A stretch of DNA of 64,000 bases from Flavobacterium sedimenticola (GTDB taxonomy: Bacteria > Bacteroidota > Bacteroidia > Flavobacteriales > Flavobacteriaceae), in contig NZ_JASGBP010000005.1 of NCBI RefSeq assembly GCF_030053345.1, forward strand, positions 121,185-185,184, written 5' to 3'. The translations under genes and the position numbers were made by a program. Positions 60,440 to 64,000 of this stretch are shown one piece after another. Positions within the stretch are counted from its first letter, which is position 1, and the number at the start of each line of letters is the position of its first letter. Below the pieces are notes generated by a model. The model searched no databases and was not told the DNA's origin. It saw nothing but the letters and a program-made list of their open reading frames with translations.

Positions 60440-61621
60440 CTAACTGTAATATCGGATTACGGTATCAATTACAAACTGTAGTTCCTCATCGGTTAATGTA
60501 GGATACATGGGTAAGCTGATACAATGTTTATAATACTGTTCCGCAAATGGTTTGTCGCCTTCTTTCCAACCAAACTGTCGGTAATACGGCATCAAATGAC
60601 ACGGAATATAATGAATTTGAGCAAAAATATTTTGGGTGCGCAGGTAATTGTAAAGGCCGAGACGGTCTTCTACTTCAATCACATACAAATGATACGCATG
60701 CCCTTCTACCACACCCGATTGCCCTTTGATAAAAGGCAATCCCTTAAAGGCTTGTTCGTATTGAGCGGCAATGGCTCTTCTTCGTCCCAAACCGTCATCG
60801 GCACGCTTGAGTTGACTTAACCCTAAAGCCGCCTGAAAATCGGTTAAACGATAATTGAATCCCAACGTTTGCATTTCCATATACCAGCCCGGATAGTAGG
60901 TATCGCCGCCGGCAAATTCGATACTGTTTGTATAAAGGGTATCATTTTTGGTAATGCCGTGTGTACGCAATTGCAGCAAACGATCGTAAAGCTTTTTATC
61001 GTTGGTGGTAATCATACCGCCCTCTCCCGAAGCAATGTGTTTTACCGGATGAAAGGAGAAAATAGCGAGTTCGGCGAAAGCACCGTTTCCGCAGTTTTGT
61101 TGATTCCCTTCAGAATCGATAAAGTAACCGCCCGGGGAATGGCATGAATCTTCAATAATCCAAAGGTTGTATTGTGCGGCCAAGGCTTTGAATTTTTCCA
61201 AATCGACGGCTCTTCCGGCAAAATCCACCGGAATAATCCCTTGATAAGTACCTTGAGGTGACGCTTCTAATAGTTTTTTGACCGAATCGTAATCGATAAG
61301 ATACGTTTCGGGATCGATATCGGCAAACACCACTTCGCCTCCACAATAGCGGACACAATTGGCCGAAGCGGCAAACGTGATGGGTGTGGTGATGACTTTT
61401 TGACCGGGAGTTACCTCGAGTGCCAAAGCACAAAGATGCAGCGCAGCCGTACCGTTGGCTACCGCCACGGCATACCGGGAACCGATGTAGTGTGCAAACG
61501 CTTCTTCAAAAGCGGCAATCATAGGACCTTGGGTTAAATAGTCTGATTGCAGCGTCGTAATAACGGCCTCGATATCTTCGGGCGTTATGTTTTGTCTGCC
61601 GTAGGGTATTGCTTTTTCCAT
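60440..61621 (-). CDS. pseC: UDP-4-amino-4,6-dideoxy-AltNAc aminotransferase (PseC)
   Basis: A 393-residue DegT-family PLP enzyme. It starts AIPYGRQNITPEDIEAVITT, typical of PseC, and has ANGTAALHL, ITTPITFAASANCVRYCGG, IIEDSCHSPGG and the PLP lysine Lys194 in SFHPVKHIASGEGG. It aminates the 4-keto product of PseB to a UDP-4-amino-4,6-dideoxy sugar. It is directly after pseB (3 bases) and before the fusion protein (1 base). Confidence 0.93.
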   Translation of the reverse strand: MEKAIPYGRQNITPEDIEAVITTLQSDYLTQGPMIAAFEEAFAHYIGSRYAVAVANGTAALHLCALALEVTPGQKVITTPITFAASANCVRYCGGEVVFADIDPETYLIDYDSVKKLLEASPQGTYQGIIPVDFAGRAVDLEKFKALAAQYNLWIIEDSCHSPGGYFIDSEGNQQNCGNGAFAELAIFSFHPVKHIASGEGGMITTNDKKLYDRLLQLRTHGITKNDTLYTNSIEFAGGDTYYPGWYMEMQTLGFNYRLTDFQAALGLSQLKRADDGLGRRRAIAAQYEQAFKGLPFIKGQSGVVEGHAYHLYVIEVEDRLGLYNYLRTQNIFAQIHYIPCHLMPYYRQFGWKEGDKPFAEQYYKHCISLPMYPTLTDEELQFVIDTVIRYYS

Positions 61622-61624
61622 GGG

Positions 61625-62635
61625 TTACAATGTAAATGAGGCATCAACGTGTGAGACAATAAGTTCTCTTAATCCTTCAACCGTTTCCCATTCGGTATTA
61701 TCGCCCGAATTGTAGGCAAACCCTTCCGGCACCTTGACGGCGTTGAACGTTTGTATAAAATCGTCCATTTTCCACTTTGGTGTTGCCGGTAAAATGGTAT
61801 AGTATTTTCCTAAGTCGTAGGTATAAAAGGAATCCGACGGTGTAATCATTTCTTCGTGTACTTTTTCGCCGGGTCTGATACCGACTACTTTGTGTTCGCA
61901 TTCCGGACCTATGGCTTGAGCAACATCTAAAATGCGGTAAGACGGAATTTTGGGCACAAAAATTTCGCCGCCCCAAGCGTGAAATAAGGCATGCATGACC
62001 ATATCAACACCGCCTTGCAGTGAAATATTGAAACGGGTCATGTTCGGGTCGGTAATCGGCAATACGCCGTCTTTCTTTTTTTGGATGAAAAACGGAATGA
62101 CCGAGCCGTTGGAGCCCATCACATTGCCGTATCGAACGACCGAAAACTTAATGGGATTCCAACCCGTAATGTTGTTGGCCGCTACAAACAATTTATCGGA
62201 GGCCAGTTTGGTCGCCCCGTATAGATTGATAGGGGCACAAGCCTTATCCGTAGAGAGTGCCACTACCCTTTCGACCGAGGAATCCAAACACGCATCAATC
62301 ACATTTTGAGCCCCGTGGATGTTGGTTTTCACACATTCATCGGGATTATACTCGGCGATAGGTACGTGTTTCATCGCCGCAGCGTGAATCACGTAGTCGA
62401 TGCCTTTCATCGCGCGTTTGAGTCGCTCCTTATCGCGCACGTCACCGATAAAAAATCGGATTTGAGGATACTGGTCGTGCGGATACTCCTGCGCCATTTG
62501 AAATTGTTTTTGTTCATCTCGAGAAAAGATAACCAATCGCTTTATTTCGGGATGGTTATGCAAGATGTGAGACGTTAAAGCCTTACCCAAGGAACCCGTT
62601 CCACCGGTAATCAAGATAGATTTATTTTCGGTCAT
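61625..62635 (-). CDS. pseB: UDP-GlcNAc 4,6-dehydratase, inverting (PseB)
   Basis: A 336-residue soluble SDR. NAD loop GGTGSLG at 11-17, AAAMKHVPIAEYNPDE, the TDK at 129-131, and Tyr139-x3-Lys143. It converts UDP-GlcNAc to UDP-2-acetamido-2,6-dideoxy-L-arabino-hexos-4-ulose, the first step of pseudaminic acid synthesis. The Tyr is retained, unlike in the PglF-like dehydratase of this window. It is the first sugar gene of the right-hand operon, about 107 bases after the winged-helix regulator. Confidence 0.94.
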   Translation of the reverse strand: MTENKSILITGGTGSLGKALTSHILHNHPEIKRLVIFSRDEQKQFQMAQEYPHDQYPQIRFFIGDVRDKERLKRAMKGIDYVIHAAAMKHVPIAEYNPDECVKTNIHGAQNVIDACLDSSVERVVALSTDKACAPINLYGATKLASDKLFVAANNITGWNPIKFSVVRYGNVMGSNGSVIPFFIQKKKDGVLPITDPNMTRFNISLQGGVDMVMHALFHAWGGEIFVPKIPSYRILDVAQAIGPECEHKVVGIRPGEKVHEEMITPSDSFYTYDLGKYYTILPATPKWKMDDFIQTFNAVKVPEGFAYNSGDNTEWETVEGLRELIVSHVDASFTL

Positions 62636-62742
62636 AATCTGATAATACTTTTTTTCATGGCTTCGCCCGGTCAGTCACAGGAGAACAGTGCCAACCTTTG
62701 CCGGTTTAATTATATATTTTATCCTAAATTCAAAAACAGAAT

Positions 62743-63255
62743 TTAGTCCTTATCGCGTTCATAAATCAATAAGCCGCCTTTCTCGTTTTGGGCAACTACG
62801 AAAAACAACACCTTTTTCTTTATTTCCAACTCAATCTTTTCAGACAAGTTAGCAATGTAGGTTTCATTCAAATGATCGCCCTCCAAAACCACTTCAATAA
62901 CACCGCTATCAATCCCCTGAGCATAATCGCCAATGATGTACACCCGTCGCACATCACCCATACGGTCCAAAACCAATTCGACCAACGTATCCAATCCGAT
63001 ATACTTGTGAACTACTTGCTGCAGCAAATTAAAAAACGGATGCTTTTGATTGGCTTTGTAGGTGATTTTATTTTCCGAATCTTGGCGAATGAGATAGCCT
63101 GCTTCCGAAAGATTGTTCAGCTCTTTGCGGATGGCGTTGGTAGATTCCTGCATTTCTGTGGCTAATCCTCTCAAATAACCTTCGTTGGCAACGTTTATAA
63201 AAAACTTCACCAACAAACGCAATCGTGTTTTAGAGGTAATTAAATTTTCAAGCAT
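62743..63255 (-). CDS. Winged-helix (ArsR-like) transcriptional regulator
   Basis: About 170 residues from ATG 63255 (MLENLITSKTRLRLLVKFF); the longer frame from 63288 would begin upstream of the promoter found for this gene. An N-terminal winged helix has YLRGLATEMQESTNAIRKEL as recognition helix region and NLSEAGYLIRQDSENKITYK as wing. The second half (ALD-like NTP-transferase-like fragment: VRRVYIIGDYAQGIDSG) resembles the nucleotidyltransferase-type C-terminal seen in this family of flavobacterial regulators. It probably controls the locus. Confidence 0.75.
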   Translation of the reverse strand: MLENLITSKTRLRLLVKFFINVANEGYLRGLATEMQESTNAIRKELNNLSEAGYLIRQDSENKITYKANQKHPFFNLLQQVVHKYIGLDTLVELVLDRMGDVRRVYIIGDYAQGIDSGVIEVVLEGDHLNETYIANLSEKIELEIKKKVLFFVVAQNEKGGLLIYERDKD

Positions 63256-63275
63256 GATACAAAACCCTTGAGTAA

Positions 63276-63305
63276 CAAAAGTACTCATTTGTAGGAAAGA
63301 GACAA
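63276..63305 (-). promoter_or_regulatory. Consensus promoter for the winged-helix regulator gene
   Basis: On the minus strand TTG at 63305-63303, 19 bases, then TACTTTTG at 63283-63276: a full match to TTG-N19-TAnnTTTG. Transcription would begin near 63270, about 15 bases before ATG 63255. The ATG at 63288 would lie upstream of the start site, which settles the start choice. Confidence 0.65.
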
Positions 63306-63395
63306 ATAATACCCGAGATAAAATGGCATTTCGACGCTTAAAAAAGAAAAATAAGCTTTAAATGATTGATTTAAAAGGTTTTTACTACAGTATAA

Positions 63396-63860
63396 TCAGG
63401 GCGCCGTTTCCATAAAAATCACAATCCCTAACGATTCCAAAACCAGTTGTAATTTTCTGCCGCGTTGCTCTTTAACAATGGCATTAACGCCTTTAAACAA
63501 GCCGTTTGGCAATGTAATTCGAGTTCCGGGCGTTAGACTTTCCACTCTAAGTTCAGCACCGAATTTTTGATTCCATGATTGCAAAAGGGCTATTTCATGA
63601 TCCGTAACCAAAGCCGGTTTTCCAAGCCAATACAGATACCGTACAATGCCGGCAACCTGAAATACCTCCTGTCTTTTCGCTTCATCAATTTTAATAAAAA
63701 CGTAAGAAGGCAATAAGGGTTTTTGTATCCTCTTTTTGCGATCGCTCCATTGCTGAAGCACCTCGGTTAAAGGGCAAAACACGGTAAACCCCAACTGTTG
63801 TAAGCGTTCAGTAACCTTCTTCTCGTTACGGGGTTTGGTATAAAGTACGTGCCAATGCAT
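63396..63860 (-). CDS. NusG/UpxY-like transcription antiterminator
   Basis: About 154 residues from ATG 63860 (HWHVLYTKPRNEKKVTERL); the upstream ATG at 63866 adds only two residues. The NGN domain spans about 1-100, with PLTEVLQQWSDRKKRIQKPL and LLPSYVFIKI, the RfaH/UpxY/NusG signature. A short KOW-like end (LFKGVNAIVKEQRGRKLQLV) follows. Specialised NusG paralogues of this kind, encoded at the head of capsule loci in Bacteroidota, stop premature termination of the long operon. It fits the first gene here. Confidence 0.88.
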   Translation of the reverse strand: MHWHVLYTKPRNEKKVTERLQQLGFTVFCPLTEVLQQWSDRKKRIQKPLLPSYVFIKIDEAKRQEVFQVAGIVRYLYWLGKPALVTDHEIALLQSWNQKFGAELRVESLTPGTRITLPNGLFKGVNAIVKEQRGRKLQLVLESLGIVIFMETAP

Positions 63861-63876
63861 AAACATAAATAGATAA

Positions 63877-63884
63877 CAAATGTA
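63877..63884 (-). promoter_or_regulatory. Candidate -7 element for the antiterminator gene
   Basis: Minus strand TACATTTG matches TAnnTTTG. A GTG, not TTG, lies at the -33 spacing (20 bases), so the match is partial. It would start transcription around 63870, only 10 bases before the ATG chosen, so the leader is very short, which is unlike the long leaders of UpxY genes in Bacteroides. Confidence 0.4.
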
Positions 63885-63941
63885 AAACTATTATAACGAA
63901 AGCGCACCTAAAAATAGGATACTATTTCGTGTATGCCAAAA

Positions 63942-63968
63942 AAAATCCCTGCCAATGGCAGGGATTTT
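63942..63968 (-). terminator. Intrinsic terminator ending the upstream unit
   Basis: A 12-base-pair stem with a 3-base loop: AAAATCCCTGCC, AAT, GGCAGGGATTTT. On the minus strand the stem is followed by a run of eight T in all (from the stem end), on the plus strand by TTTTCT, so it mainly ends a minus-strand transcript from beyond the right edge; a TAA on the minus strand at 63998-63996 may be that gene's stop. It separates the locus from its upstream neighbour. Confidence 0.75.
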
Positions 63969-64000
63969 CTATAGTAAGAAGTTCTAATGTAATATTAGCG

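Noticed and set aside
62636..62742. A promoter directly before pseB
   Set aside because: No TAnnTTTG match on the minus strand; pseB may be transcribed from the regulator or antiterminator promoters.

Overview
The window is one very large surface-polysaccharide locus from a Bacteroidota, most likely Flavobacteriaceae (Flavobacterium or a close relative). This rests on gene content (Flavobacterium-type Wzc with a Gly-Tyr tail, four-helix-bundle S23-type protein, PseB/PseC set, UpxY-like NusG paralogue), moderately low GC, and promoters of the TTG-N19-21-TAnnTTTG type. About 60 of 61 genes lie on the minus strand with tiny spacers or 4-8 nt overlaps. No RNA gene, insertion sequence or CRISPR array was seen. 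Some starts were moved from the longest possible ORF to fit neighbouring stops, promoters or family N-termini; each case is explained.

Reading along transcription (right to left). (1) 63.97-62.7 kb: a strong minus-strand terminator closes the upstream unit, then a NusG/UpxY-like antiterminator and a winged-helix regulator with its own consensus promoter. (2) 62.6-55.0 kb: nonulosonic (pseudaminic) acid genes: PseB, PseC, a NeuB-like/cytidylyltransferase fusion, a YhcH-type protein, two GNAT acyltransferases, a MaoC-type hydratase, PseI and an SGNH protein. No PseG is recognised. (3) 55.0-42.1 kb: Wzx flippase, a sialyltransferase-like protein, GT4 enzymes, an EpsG-like Wzy polymerase, two divergent copies of a deacetylase-like protein, an epimerase-like SDR and a methyltransferase. 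(4) 42.1-30.0 kb: ATP-grasp enzymes, two small initiating phosphoglycosyl transferases, an MBOAT/SGNH acylation pair, a PglE-like aminotransferase, a PglF-like 4,6-dehydratase, Wza and Wzc. The only plus-strand gene, a CpsB-type phosphatase, ends inside the end of wzc.

(5) 29.1-0.1 kb: a second minus-strand unit starts from a divergent promoter region. It holds one ABC-2 permease (Wzm) but two Wzt ATPases. Their ATPase domains are about 95% identical and their C-terminal domains unrelated by eye; each Wzt gene is followed by a methyltransferase and a glycosyltransferase. Then come many glycosyltransferases, a NeuB-NeuC-NeuA set, a 2-hydroxyacid dehydrogenase, an AsnB amidotransferase, more methyltransferases and a second Wzy/ligase-type polymerase. 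At the left edge begins a third initiating phosphoglycosyl transferase.

Taken together the locus appears to build at least two, perhaps three, glycans: a Wzx/Wzy/Wza/Wzc product carrying a pseudaminic-type acid and an ABC-exported, end-modified glycan carrying a second nonulosonic acid. The observations most worth following are the one-permease/two-ATPase exporter, the paired deacetylase-like family with a DD...HxxxH...H signature, and the pseudaminic pathway with a fused synthase, no PseG and an added hydratase/acyltransferase set.
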